Part shown: piece after piece, positions 1-11,217 of the stretch
How positions within the stretch are numbered: the first letter of the stretch is position 1
How the letters are laid out: each line of letters starts with the position of its first letter
Source of the DNA: Marasmius tenuissimus
Lineage: Eukaryota; Basidiomycota; Agaricomycetes; Agaricales; Marasmiaceae
DNA length: 64,000 nucleotides
Assembly (NCBI GenBank): GCA_029532415.1
Contig: JAQOTA010000058.1
Span: forward strand, 1,178,001 to 1,242,000
Direction of reading: 5' to 3'
The notes under the pieces: generated by a model
Seen by the model: the letters and a program-made list of their open reading frames with translations, nothing else
Told to the model about the DNA's origin: nothing
Databases searched by the model: none
Program-made: the position numbers and the translations under genes

Positions 1-291
1 GATTCCAAAGATGGATGGAAATGAAACAGGACCCACAGGACCCGACGTCGTTCCCCCCCGCGCCATACTTCTCGCCGAGTTACAAGGCAGCAGTGCCTCT
101 TCAACCCAATAGACCGCGCTGGTATCAGACTTGATCTAGCGCCAGCTATGCGATCCATTGACAATCTAAATAAGATGCGAATGTAAGGGTAACTGTGAGA
201 TAGGTTGGAGACTGCTGTAAATTATAGGGACGTCAAAGCATGGGTGGGATCTAGTACAGTGAGCCTCGTATATCATATCATATCATTATAG
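1..291. other. Window edge, 3' flank of Chm7-like gene
   Basis: No coding signal is recognised here. The end nearest the Chm7-like stop codon has short AT-rich tandem motifs (tatcatatca repeats near 270-288) that would lie in its 3' untranslated region. Confidence 0.4.
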
Positions 292-1921
292 TCATGCTGC
301 AAGTCCTTGCTCCGTCGGTCGACGTTGAGGCTCATCTCTCCCGGCCTCCCTCCTCGAGCTTGTTTGACCAGAAGGCACCGAAGATAGCCCACCGAGCTTC
401 TCTTGCAGCTTCGAAACCTCGGTATCGGCCTGAGACTCCTTGATGAGTTGATCGAGTTCATTCTGAATCTCGTCATCGTCAATAGCATCCTCCACCCCGA
501 GCGCGACATCCCCTCCGATCCTAATGGCATCATTAAGCTCCTTCGCGTCAGCCTTAGCCTCAGCCATAGCTTCCATAGTCTTCTCGACCGTATCCCGTTG
601 AAGTGACGGATGAGAAAGGATAGCCTTCAAGGTCGTAGTCGATGTGCTATAAGCCTTGACGATCTCTATATCCCCAGCAGCGGATTCAACCTGAACAAGA
701 GTTCCTTCTAGATTGTCCAGTGCTCCCAATCGTTTATTCAGGACATCTTCCAACTGACGACGCGAACGGAGGTAGCTGAGCGCCAGAGGTTTCCGTTTCT
801 GACGTATTGCCTCGGTTGCCTTCGATGTGCACCTGGGTACGTGAGGTGAGTTACGCGTTCGCCACAAACCTCGTTCACTGGTACGTACTGATCCATCTTC
901 GTCTGTATGGCCGAAACCTGTCGTTGCAGATTCGCAACAGCATTCTTAAGTTCGACGATTCCGCGGTCAACTGCTGTTATCTCGCGGGTTTGCTCGGAGA
1001 GGGCGTACGGCTCAAGGAATTTGACGACCTGGGACAAAGTTAGAGTAGAGTAATGTGCGAGACGAACGCAACTCACTTCGCCATTGAAGACTACTACAGA
1101 TTTGTCTCTCGCGAGATACTTTAGCAGGACCTTCGTGTCCAGTTCGCTCATTGATGAGTTCTCCTCGTTGAGTGTCCGTCCCGAAATGCATGCAGCAAAC
1201 TCCCGTCTGAAACCTTCTACACTGTACAGAGCATCTCCAGGGCCAGCAGCCTTATTCCTTTGCATCTCAATGACGTTCTGACCTGCCTTCTCGAGCAGCC
1301 CGACCAGAACGTAGTCACCGAACCAGGAGTCTTGAGAGGGCGAAGCTGACGATGAGCGCGAGAATGTGCTAGAGACAGTACTAGCTAGACTGTCTTCACC
1401 CACGACACCGACTTGTTCTAAAGCCCACCACAGCGGTTTGGCGACTCCATAGGACAGCACAAAAGACGGGACCGCTGCCACATAAGATAACGTAGATCTG
1501 GAGGCATAGATCGAGTTCAACGAGGAAAGGAACGTCGACAAAGGTATCACCGGAGGTGGCGCATATGTCGTCGTCGTCGAAAGTTCGGTCTTTACTGGCA
1601 CACATGACAATGAGATGGTGTATTAGACCAAGTGGCGCCAGGACTCACCATGACTGCGTTCAGTCCGATTGGCCTTCCTACACCTTCCACTCTCAGATTC
1701 TCCGTGAGCCCAGTATTCCCGTGTAGAACTAGGGAGTCTGGTCCTTGAATGCCATCACCGACATAACATTCCAATGTACGCTTCCACCACTGTATGTTCG
1801 CCTCGTAGGATCCAGGTTTTGACTGTTTCTGTTTGGAGAAGTCAGAGTAGAGAGACTTGAGACGATCAGAGGAGGTTGAAGTGTAAGTCGAGGAGTTGAG
1901 AAGTGACGGGGAAGCTGGCAT
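292..1921 (-). CDS. chm7: CHMP7/Chm7-like ESCRT-III protein (Snf7 domain)
   Basis: Predicted ESCRT-III family member of the CHMP7/Chm7 type. In the known family it acts at the nuclear envelope with LEM2 during membrane sealing and quality control. The first exon starts at ATG 1921 (MPASPSLLNSSTYTS) and contains a WWKRTLE-type segment seen in CHMP7 N-terminal winged-helix regions. A second exon (about 1590-1080) continues this region (LLEKAGQNVIEMQR, then the VVVFNGE boundary). The last two exons carry the basic, helical Snf7 core: QKRKPLALSYLRSRRQLED, NLEGTLVQVESAAGDIE, and an acidic C-terminal helix DDDEIQNELDQLI of MIM type. Three short introns are inferred. The first acceptor is best placed after an AAAG, because the nearer CAG would open directly into a stop. 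Family assignment is firm. Exact exon ends and the choice of Chm7 over other Snf7-family members are less certain. Confidence 0.85.
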
Positions 1922-2547
1922 GATGGAGCACTATTGAATGTTGAGAGGCATGCACACAATGATGACAGTGGAAGAGAGTACTGTGTCGGCAACTCGGGGC
2001 AAATTCTCGCGTCCGTTACGGTCCGTATACACCGACGCACGTGACCGATTACACAGGCTTGAGCCAAGCCGCAAGCGCCCATTTGATGCCTCCAGCTACG
2101 AGTCATTCGTCCCAGCCCCAGGCCCAACCCGTCTAGCGAGGATTTCCGATGATTCTCGTCTCAATCTCGATGAGCATGTGCAGCTATGACATTCATGATA
2201 CTGCTAGAAAGTCGAAAGAGGTGATGACTGGCATTTAGAATGAGAGGGATTGTAAGTACAACAGAACGGTACAAACAAGTAACTGAGATAAAAAGAGTAC
2301 AACATAACACAGAAAAAGCGGGAAAGAAACGAGAACGCAAAACAAATAGGGAAAGTGTAGATGATTGATAGATGAATGAATTGGACGAAAGAAATGATGA
2401 TCATTGTTGGAACCATAAGGCATGCCGTTTGGGGGAGGGAGGGCAGGGCATCGCTGGGAACAAATACGACTGTTCGGACTCGGGAAGATTTGGAAAAGTG
2501 AGACAGCCGTACGTGGTCGCTGTTGTGTACAGGCCAGGAATTCGAGT

Positions 2548-2920
2548 TTATTGTACTGAGCAGCACTTGATACCACTACTTGTGGGTCCATAAGGATCTT
2601 CCGCACGACCGACGGGGCCCCACACAGAAGGTACCTGAACGATCGAAAGGTCAAAGCTGGACTAGCAACCAGTAGATACGGGAAGCATGGCGTACCAAAT
2701 GGTCCTTTGTGGTTTTGCAATAACGAATGAGGCTGCACAAAGAAATGGAGTCAGTCGAGGTTCGCGGGAAGGCGTGGTCATGGTAGACAACGCACCTTGC
2801 ACTTGCTTCGCTAACTCTGACTCGAGGCCTTGCTAAATCCTCCTTCAAACGCTGATTATGCTCCAAAAGCCGCCTCAGCTTCAGCTCTGACATAGACTGG
2901 CGACCACCTCCGCGGTTCAT
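2548..2920 (-). CDS. Heterotrimeric G-protein gamma subunit, copy 1 (CaaX CSVQ)
   Basis: Membrane-anchored G-gamma that should pair with G-beta in pheromone or nutrient signalling. Three exons (2796-2920, 2696-2732, 2548-2634) give 82 residues with all phases consistent. The protein has the fungal G-gamma core: [19 protein letters not shown] coiled coil, [18 protein letters not shown], the [15 protein letters not shown] stretch, and ends in KCCSVQ, a farnesylation-type CaaX box preceded by a second cysteine that could be palmitoylated. It is closely related to the plus-strand copy at 5784-6214 but lacks that gene's first intron, and the head residues differ (MNRGGGR versus MNSRPHK). The upstream ATG at 2920 is used, although an internal MSEL methionine is also possible. 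Introns and frame are intact, so it is not an evident pseudogene. A transposon sits 324 bp upstream of the start. Confidence 0.92.
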
Positions 2921-3244
2921 CTTGAGCTAGTTCCTGGTATGTGTAGCGGTTAAGGTTGAAAGTTTCCGGATACTCCGAGACTTGTTTAAGATAACGGGTC
3001 TCAAGGCGGCTCAAAGCTGGCTTTTCACGACGCAAACGGTTAAGTGTGCTGCTTAGTTCACTTCAACTATTTGCTGGAGGTCAGTGTTGGTAGCAACGAG
3101 AAACGTGAGTCGTACAGACGAACCTGCAAGTTCACTGCAAGCGCTGGGAGCGAAGAAGAGATGAGGGAATGCAAGCAAGGATAGTTATGAGCGCCCAGTC
3201 GGTGAGTGGAAGTGGGCAGTGGATGAGTAACAGTCAGTGCGAGA
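2921..3244. promoter_or_regulatory. Upstream region of G-gamma copy 1
   Basis: This is the 324 bp between the G-gamma start codon and the transposon. It has no ORF of note. Runs such as cgagaaacgtgagtcgtacag resemble 5' leader or intron sequence, so a non-coding first exon is possible. The promoter either lies here or has been displaced by the insertion. Confidence 0.35.
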
Positions 3245-3302
3245 CACTGCGGGCAAAACGCGGTCTTGTGCGGGAAAAACGAGTAATACTCTGATTACCG
3301 TC
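3245..3302 (+). repeat. Left terminal inverted repeat (58 bp)
   Basis: Reverse complement of 4004-4061 without a mismatch. It starts CACTGCGGGCAAAACG. Confidence 0.95.
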
Positions 3303-4003
3303 AGTTACCCGTAGGTTTTTCAGCACGAGGCCTGCGATCGAGGAGTTTCAAAAGTAATGTACATATGTGTGACAATGTGACTACATTACATAGGCATGCT
3401 GTGACAGCTAGTTACAGGTGCACAAGGGTGCACAGATACAGTCTGATACAGTGCGTGACAGACACGAGGGAGGGTGTAGCAAGCAGGAGCAGGAGCGTAG
3501 TCAGTGTGCAAAACCAAACGAAGGAAGGCATCGACGCCGACAACCAGCGACGGGAGGATGCTGTAGCAATTCCATCTTCATTGCTGCCCCGTTTCGGTCA
3601 CCTTACAAAAAGTTCTCGACCGGTGCCATCCGCCGCTTCATTGCCTTGGAGCCCCTGCTGGGACACCCTGTCGCCAGAAGCCACCGAAAACGACTTGCCA
3701 TTATTGTGGACTTTTGACGTTCCATCGAGCTCGAGAGGTGTGAAAGCTCCGAAAGGCACGACCAATGTCACCAAACGTAACTTTGGCATTGATGTCGGGC
3801 CGTTGCATCTCGCGAGGTTGCTCATAACCTCAGATTGTTGGGGAGCTCTTATCAACGATTGTCAGCGTGATTCATCACGTCCGTATAAGGAAATGTCGAG
3901 TTGTGCTTTTTAGTAATTGAATATATATATTTTGGATAATAGAATATATTTATTTCAAAGTCCGCTGGATCACAAGCCTCAGGTCGACAACCTGTGGGCA
4001 ACA

Positions 4004-4061
4004 GACGGTAATCAGAGTATTACTCGTTTTTCCCGCACAAGACCGCGTTTTGCCCGCAGTG
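4004..4061 (-). repeat. Right terminal inverted repeat (58 bp)
   Basis: Perfect inverted match to 3245-3302, followed directly by the candidate 3-bp duplication AGA at 4062-4064. Confidence 0.95.
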
Positions 4062-4390
4062 AGAACAGCATGAGAAATTAGGAACACTGCCGCTGACGCG
4101 CATCACGAAATCACCTGCCCAACTGCCACGGCGTGAGTGCGATTAATATGTCCGAGATGAACAACTAATACTGCTTAGTGGGTATATACAAGACATTGAT
4201 TTTCCAAAGTTATGTACAGCGATACGGAATACAACAGAAGATCTAATGAAGAGCGTGGTGAACTTCGCTGGAGGGATGACATGAGGTAATGAGCAATGTC
4301 CACAGAAGAATTCGAAAGCAAGCGAGCAAGAGACATCCCAGAGCAAGCAAAGACAAAGCAAAGACGAAAACACGAAAGAGGATTCTGAGG

Positions 4391-5514
4391 TCAGATGAAC
4401 TTGCTGAGCAGACTCTTCAACGCCTTTTCAGTACCTCCATTATCCTTCTGGGCCATCTGCTTGCTTTGTTTCTCGAGGTTAGCGATAGTACGTTCTAGAT
4501 CTGCGGGCAGGGTCTTGAGGGATTCGAGGCTCGGGTTGACTACATGACAATGAGCAAATGATGGATGTCAGCCCATACGATGCCCAATACTTACTCGTTT
4601 CGTCAAGAGCCGTCTGTAGGTCGCTCCAAAGTTGTTCTCGGCGCATATAAGCCTCATGCAACCGCTTGAACAGCTCCTTGATACGCGTCTGGTTCAAAAG
4701 CGGAAACATCATTCGAATTGTAGTCGGGTGGAGAACCTACACATGAGGATACGCACTTGAGATTCAAAATAAACCTCCCTGACCTGGTCATTTTCCAAGC
4801 TCGTAATGTCTTCCATCTGACGACATCCCTGGTCATATTCCCGAAGGCCCTCTGCGAAGTTAACATCTTCTTCATTCAACACGCCATGTGCTTGCTTGAC
4901 ACGCTTCACTGCAGGGACGAGGGTGTCGGCAATGTCGTCTATGAGTTCTTTCGAGTGGATAGACAACGAGTCCTGAATAGATTCGGTCAAAGTGGATAGC
5001 TTAGAATCTTCTGATTGCTCAGTAGTCCTGTTGATCAAATCATGAATCAATACGGTATGCGAGTATATATAGAAGTATTGGAAGCACTTACCCGTCATGT
5101 ATCATATCTGAGACCAGAGTCTTCTCATCTTCCCAATGAAAGAGATAGGGTTCGAGAGGTTCGCCTGAAGTTTCATCCTCGTCTTGGCCATCGTAGACTG
5201 GGTCCAAAATTTCGCGATATTCAGCCGGGAACTGGTGCCATCGGCGGTCAAGTGGGGATTCTCGTTCAGCTTGATTGTTCTCCCGTCGTGCATGAGGAAC
5301 ATAGTCAGGGGTTTTCGGACGAGCTTGCCTTCGAATGGGAGGGTTGACTGCGAAACGGGGAACACGAGTAGACTGACGAACGTCCTTAACGGCTGTAAAT
5401 GGGTCCCGAACGCGTTTAATACAGTGAATATCAGATATTCGAGAAATCCCTGCCTTGGATGGCCAAAGGGGAGCGCGTTTTGCGGGCAAGAGGGGCGTAT
5501 TGTTGAGGGGCCAT
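4391..5514 (-). CDS. Unrecognised coiled-coil protein
   Basis: I do not recognise this gene. The visible coding path runs on the minus strand. It has a basic N-terminus, a proline-rich stretch (RVPRFAVNPPIRRQARPKTP), an aromatic/acidic part (YLFHWEDEKTLVSDM), then long helical segments with heptad character (TLTESIQDSLSIHSKELIDD, VREVYFESQTRIKELFKRLH, LEKQSKQMAQK) ending ALKSLLSKFI with a TGA at 4391-4393. Several short introns are needed, for instance near 4540-4600 and 5040-5095. The start is uncertain. ATG 5514 (MAPQQYAPLARKTRSP) reads well but needs a GC..AG intron ending in TTTACAG near 5392. ATG 5489 (MPAKRAPLWP) stays open without splicing. Helical architecture is compatible with a structural or spindle-type protein, but no function is assigned. 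Confidence 0.6.
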
Positions 5515-5783
5515 GAGAGTGTTACTCAGGTTGTCTGCGGGTGATCAGTGATACGGTGCGACTTGAATTGCGAGATTTAAACTCCGACCTCAGGGCCATC
5601 CAGTTTAACTCTCCCTGTCACACTCCTTCCCCTCTTTTCGAGTCCTTCCTTCCAAAAGGTCCGTTTGCAAAACCTTTATTCGCTCTACTCTGTGCTCACC
5701 ACTCGCTCTAGCTGCCTGGTTGCTTATCTGTACTTTTTTGTCAACCTCTCTCTCCCTCTTCACACCAAACTCGGTAACCGATT

Positions 5784-6214
5784 ATGAACAGCCGTCCTCA
5801 CAAGGTAGACATTTTATCTGCTCAGGATGCAGGCAGCACTGACCTTGCTTCCTCAAAATAACAGCAATCCATGTCCGAGCTCAAGCTCCGTAGGCTAACG
5901 GAACACAATCAGAGGTTGAAGGAGGATCTTGCCAGGCCGAGAGTTAGGGTGAGCGAAGCTAGCGCAAGGTGAGCAAACTATTTTGTGTCCCCTATTGCAC
6001 TTTCACTGACTATCATCTTTTCTTTTTTCCCTTTTCAGCTTGATTCGGTACTGCAAGGTCACAAAAGATCACCTGGTAATCAAAAATCCCTTACACATCC
6101 CAGTCGTCAAGCGCTCATTTCAAGTAACAGGTACCTTCAGTCTGGGGACCAGTCGGAAAGGGTGAAGATCCCTACGCACCACCAGCACAAGGCTGCAACT
6201 GCATGATAATGTGA
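5784..6214 (+). CDS. Heterotrimeric G-protein gamma subunit, copy 2 (CaaX CMIM)
   Basis: Second G-gamma, 81 residues from four exons (5784-5804, 5865-5968, 6039-6075, 6131-6214) with consistent phases. It has the same core as the minus-strand copy ([54 protein letters not shown]) followed by [12 protein letters not shown] and the terminal CNCMIM. That gives a CaaX box CMIM, predicted farnesylated, with an additional cysteine two residues upstream. The first exon encodes only seven residues before a 60-nt intron that copy 1 lacks. Because the short last exon lies behind an intron, the simple open reading frame here reads out of frame past the true stop. This copy is likely the canonical subunit since its tail resembles common fungal G-gammas, but that ranking is inference. 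Confidence 0.93.
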
Positions 6215-7869
6215 TTGCATCCCACTCCCTGCTTCACACCTCGGGATTTTCTTGCTTTCGTTTTTTTTTGTGGACCCCATTCACCGCAACCATCGTCTGG
6301 ATATCTTATTCTCATTAATTTTTCATTCCTGTCTTTGCTGTCCGCTCTCGGACACAATACATCAACTGCCGACTACCGTTCGTGGAATTTGTGCTGTATT
6401 TTCGTTTCAAACAAGTTTCTCGAATTATCACGCTCCTTTACACATCCCCCGTATTCTTGGGCACCCTTTCGGCACGCAATGCCGTTCATTTCAGCGTCGG
6501 GTTCGTGTTGCTGTGAATGGCTACAAGTGTTCACCCTGTTTCAAGTAGCCACAGGGTCCAACTGTGGCCTGTTTATTGTGAATCTGAAGGTGAGATCCTG
6601 AAGGAGACGATGGGATACCTGCGGACAATCGCTAGCGTCTCGCAGATACTCTGACTAACTGGACTGATCCGGGCTCGAATAGGGAGAAAGACAACTCAAT
6701 CAACAAGAGTTTTGATCCCCATTCGCCCGTGGTCCCATGCCGCTCTTAGTACTCCTCGATCTTCGGGCTTCGGAACTCAACTGAAAGGTAGACAATGCCA
6801 TTCGCGCGGACGTGCCTCCTCCAAATGAACGGGCATTCTGGGCAGATGAAGTGTAAATCGCAAGTCGGAATGGTCAACTTTGAGCGCGAGGAAGGAAAAA
6901 CTCGGTTTTTGTTTGGAATCGTTGGGTGATCGGATGGCGGAGCCGCAGATTGCCATTCTTCGAGCGAAGTGAGGTTCCCTGTCATGGACATCAGGAGGGG
7001 TTTGAAGGATGTCGAGAGTAACCGTGGCTGTTAAAGCTCGAATGCAGTCCAGGTTGGCAGCTAAGAGGTCTTGGAGTGCAACTTCACCCGTCTGTTTTCC
7101 AGCCCAAGTCGCCGGAGACCTCTCGAAAACGAACGACTTCAGTCGTGGACATGTCAAGGATGGTTTCTGAAACTCGGGAGGCATATCGACTTATCTTGCT
7201 TAAACGGATATGCACTAGTAAGTATCACCTCCGTTAAACCGATGTTGTTCTGGTGGCTCCACCGTCTATTCCTAACTTGGGTTCGCTTGAAGAACACGGA
7301 AGTATTCATCCATACATACGTCCGGGCCGCCCATATCGCGTCGACAAGGTGACTGGAGATAACCCGAGATAAATAATGTACCCAGGAGTGAAGACTCGAG
7401 AGGTGCTAGTGAAGGAGCGGCTGGCGAGACCGCGTGCCGGGCAAGCCTGCCCTTGACGAAGCTAATCACGCGATCGCGTTCAACCTTTCTCGGTTTCTCG
7501 ATGACCTCACTAAGCACTCCGACCAGTCATCCCGGTCAACAGTGACTCTCATCCCCTCTTCTTTCATCGTCCACAACGGAAGACGAGATTCAACGTTAAC
7601 GTCAGCTCATCGGATTGCTTCCTGCACCAACCCATCACCATGGTTCTACCACCCTACTCAGACTAGTTTTCACTAGCAAACGAAAGCATGATTCGTACAA
7701 AGCAAACCGCCCAATTTGAGGGCGAATCATGCACAGGCTACCCACCATTCTAGCAGACAATCGTTATTTCGGACTGACTCTCACTCTGAGTGTCGAATAG
7801 CTGTCTTATCGCATTAGCTTGCAATGACTGGCGAGATCACGGGAAAGACAATCATATCGTGTTTGGGGC
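6215..7869. other. Gene-poor stretch downstream of G-gamma copy 2
   Basis: The first 300 bases are T-rich 3' flank. A minus-strand frame at 6777-7184 reads CPRLKSFVFERSP and ANLDCIRALTATVTLDIL, which loosely recalls the leucine-rich part of agaricomycete F-box proteins. It lacks an F-box and a full-length frame, so I treat it as a possible relic only. Nothing else is recognised. Confidence 0.35.
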
Positions 7870-7879
7870 AGTCATCACG

Positions 7880-8686
7880 TCGCTGGTCGATCTATGGGTG
7901 TTCCAGCGATGACACTGGCAAGAAATCGAATAGTCAATCTTCGACTCCTACTTGCCCTAGCACCTGGCATAGGTTGGTCACCATCGCCTCCAATCTCGTG
8001 TGAGCGCAGTGGCAGTTCATTGAGACTTCGATGCCCAGGGGACACGAACATTCGCTTTCCCTTCCACCAACTTGCGCCCTCTCACGTCGGGTGGGACGCA
8101 GCGTACGTCCCAGTTTGGGTTTGCGCGTATTCAGCTCTCAAGGACCCGAGTCGCGCAGGGCCGTGACTGGAGCCACCGAACAGACTAGCACTTCAATCGC
8201 GTCGACTCAAACGAGCACGCCTTCGCATCCACCTTCGTCGCAATTAGCTGTGCCGTCCTCCACAAAGTCTTCGTCCTCAGCTAACAGCCAACAGCCAACA
8301 AGAAGATCATCACTGGCGTCGTCGTCGGAAGCGCCGCAGTGATGCTGTCTATCGTCATGTGCACACGTTTCTTTTATGGCCACCCTAATGATGTTCTCGC
8401 CCACGACGATCAGACGGCATCAGGGAGTCACGAATGAGATTTTTCTGCTCCCGCGAAAAACCAACCTCTGCGTGCTTTTAAAGGAATCGCTTCCCGTTTC
8501 TTGAGCGTTCGTCGCAAGGCGGGAGAGGGACCGAGTCCCGTGCTCCTCGTCCTAAATCCTGGCATCCCCAACGTGGACGTGGCGAGTCAGGCTTCGGAGT
8601 CCCAGCTCCGCCGACATGTGGATAATGGATGGAGACCGTCCGGTGAATATATCGACGTGCCTTCTAACTATGAGGAAGCGCGCTAA
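7880..8686 (+). pseudogene. Relic of single-pass membrane protein, copy A
   Basis: Decayed coding sequence. A serine/threonine-rich ectodomain end (STSIASTQTSTPSHPPSS) at 8190-8300 is followed, in another frame, by a hydrophobic segment KKIITGVVVGSAAVMLSIVM and a cytosolic piece HPNDVLAHDD. A later frame ends QLRRHVDNGWRPSGEY and NYEEAR with TAA at 8684-8686. This order (ST-rich stalk, glycine-rich transmembrane helix, tail with a W-R-P motif and terminal YEEA) is typical of a large agaricomycete family of single-pass surface proteins. Frames must be changed several times, so it is not functional as read. It is paralogous to the relic ending at 10654. Confidence 0.6.
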
Positions 8687-9369
8687 ATACCCGCACATTG
8701 TCAATATATTGAACGCTCAACGTCAACCTTGCTTGAATTCCCCGCAGTTCCCTCTAACGATGTCCGCATGGAAAACTTGGGAACATCTTCCCAGCCACCT
8801 GACCTTGTGCACTGGCGAATGCCTGCACAATTACCGATCGACTCGGTATTTTCTAAAGTGATTTCATCCATATGTATGTATGTCTGGGCAGGGAGCCTCC
8901 GTCCTCCCACCTATTGTCTCCGCGATCTCATGATAAGCGGCATATCATTGCTCGGAAAGAACTGGCCAATCAAGATTTCCCGAAGTCAATTCGCGAAGTC
9001 GACTATGCCTGCTTCGAGGCAGAGCTGTATGATATGGTCCATCTTTCGGCACGCCACTATGGATCTAAATTTCTTTGTGATTCTTAGAAGTGCCAGTGCT
9101 AACAATCATTAGGTGAAAATGCCTCTCTTCTTAGTGTCTCATGAGACCAGCCTTATCGACTTATTATGCTCATTAGCCAACAACTCTGTAGCGGGTTTCT
9201 CCATCACCATGTTGTCTACTGGCACTATTCCTGGAGCTCGTGAAACCGGCCGAACCTCAAGCTCCTCGAATATTCTAACCTGCGGTGCCAACCGAAATTG
9301 GGATCAGGTGTGTGTGAACGTCCCATCGCGTCTGTATGGTTCGCTGAATCGTTTTCAGTACCCCAACTC

Positions 9370-10654
9370 GGTCAGGAGAGACCCCTGTCAAGTTGTGTTC
9401 GACCTGGTAGACAACTTCGATTGCTCTTCACGGATCAACGTCCCTCCAGACGTTCCCTGAGTTCTATCTTACTGGATCGCGGGGAAGCTACGTCTAAATT
9501 GCTGGAGCAGACTAAGACCTGAAGATACCCATTCGAACTTCTGACGCCGATCGACTATCCCCTGGCTTGCGCGATGATTACCTTTGCTCCAGTCCCGTTT
9601 ACTCTCTGGTTTCGTTCTGTCGCTAATGTCAGAATGATGCCTCATTCCTACCTTCGGAGTGAATATATCGGTCTAGTGCATACTTCATACTGAGAGTGCC
9701 CTTTTAGTAGTCGGGAGTTTTGGTGGGCGAACTGTAGCGCAGGAATCGAGAATAGTTCGAGCACAAGTTTTGTCCCGTGAGTACACGAGTCTAACTAGTC
9801 TCCAATACCTGAGCTTGAGCTGTGCGACCGTCTTGATTTCCTATCCAATCTCGTTTTGGTGCGTTCAGCACTCGTCTACAATCTCTCTTTCGCTCAAGTC
9901 ATTCTTACAGACGAGGTTCATGCGCCAAAATGGGTAGATGATCGCGTCGTTATTGTCGTATAAAACAGTCCTTTGACCTGGAACCAGATATTCTGACTAT
10001 GCTACTGCTCAGAACGGAACGTTTAACTTTGATGCAGTGAGAATGCGTGTAGAAGCCGGTGGTGCGTTTCTTCTTCGTTTCGCGACTATGGTCAAGCTAT
10101 TAATCACACACTAATTGGGCCTTTCTCAGACCGTTCGGAGTTTGGTCTTTCACTAGTACCTCTGGCAAAACTCCTGACAACGGCACTTCGGGGCTCAACG
10201 GTGAAAATAGTCACCCAGCAACGTCGAGGAAAACGTCCATCGGGCCTATTGTTGGCGGCGTAATCGGCGGCATTGCATTCGTCGCATTTCTTGGGCTACT
10301 CTTCTGACTCGCCAGGCACCAAAAACAGGGTCCCAAGGAGGTGCCCAATGATCTCTTAGCTCACGAAGACCGAAGGATATCAGGGGACGGGGCTCGATCG
10401 TCTCCTGCTGTGAGCTCCCAGCCTCTGCGCTCCTCTGCGTACACCAAAGGCAGTTGCTGGTCGTACTCGCCAAGAAGCAACAGAGAACTCGAGTCCTGAC
10501 TTATGTAAATAACGTCCGCAATGTTATATCCAGCGCAAAGGCACCTCAGGCTTCGGAATCTCAAGTTCGTCAACATCTGGATACTGGATGGAGACCTGCC
10601 AGTGAATACTGCATTGACGCCCGCCCCCTCCCGATTTACGAGGAAGCGCGTTGA
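9370..10654 (+). pseudogene. Relic of single-pass membrane protein, copy B
   Basis: Second decayed copy. Fragments in order: DPCQVVFDLVDN near 9380, an extracellular-domain type sequence; KTSIGPIVGGVIGGIAFVA and LGLLF (10230-10305), a clear transmembrane helix broken by an in-frame TGA where a Trp codon would be expected (10306-10308); QKQGPKEVPNDLLAHEDRR; then SESQVRQHLDTGWRPASEY and PIYEEAR with TGA at 10652-10654. The NDLLAHED and HLDTGWRP/YEEAR blocks match NDVLAHDD and HVDNGWRP/YEEAR of copy A about 2 kb upstream, so the two are tandem duplicates. The stop in the membrane segment and frame changes argue for a pseudogene. Confidence 0.65.
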
Positions 10655-11217
10655 ATAGTCGCAGTCAGACAGATTCGAATTTGCCCGAATTATTCGCCGT
10701 TTCACGTAGGGAATGGCGGTTTCTCAGCTATTCGGCAGTGTACGTGGGTGGATACGTGTATACCATCGACTTCCCAGTCCGGGTACAAAGGGGCCCCATC
10801 CTAATGGATGAATGTTTGACCAGAGTACGTTCCCATCCTCCCGAAACTTGCACCGAGTGCACTGGAACGCCAAAAATCGGCTGCTGTATGATATTCAGTA
10901 ACTGTGATCTGGCCTCCTTGCTCGTGAGGCACCATCGTTGCAATGAGAGTATGAGAGGGGTTTAGGTTGTAAAAAGAGCCTGTGCTTGTAGGATGAACTT
11001 ACGTTTCGAGGCATTGCTGATGCGCATTTTCCCGGATGCTATGGCGTTCCTTTCGAGATTGTCAATGTGTGGTGATGCTAACAAGATCAGATTGGTTGGA
11101 ATGGAATTGTTTGGTAAACTAGTCCCAACATGTACATCTAAATGGCTCGTCGATGTCACTATATCGCTGTGTCGTAGAGACCGGGGATCCAATCATCGCG
11201 AAAACTTCTGTTCAGAA
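10655..11217. other. Intergenic, weak duplicate of 8.7-8.9 kb
   Basis: No gene seen. The stretch 10780-10880 resembles 8740-8840 (both contain a cccatcct/cttcccagcc run leading into a cttg..gtgcactgg motif), so the old tandem duplication extends beyond the two relics. Confidence 0.35.

Larger units (their letters stand above)
3245..4061. mobile_element. Non-autonomous CACTA-like DNA transposon (MITE-like, 817 bp)
   Basis: The element is bounded by perfect 58-bp terminal inverted repeats (3245-3302 and 4004-4061) that begin CACTG. The trinucleotide AGA follows the right end (4062-4064) and precedes the left end (3242-3244). CACTA/CMC (EnSpm) elements have CACTR termini and 3-bp target-site duplications, so this class fits best. 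Beyond the perfect arm the inverted repeat continues imperfectly for roughly 45 more bases (for example gaggcctgcgatc against gaggcttgtgatc). The interior has no recognisable transposase. The longest ORF (3365-3913, 182 codons) matches no family I know. The identical arms suggest recent insertion or ongoing conversion. Confidence 0.85.

Noticed and set aside
3365..3913. 182-codon ORF inside the transposon
   Set aside because: No transposase motif, no codon pattern typical of the neighbourhood; more likely a chance frame in a non-autonomous element.
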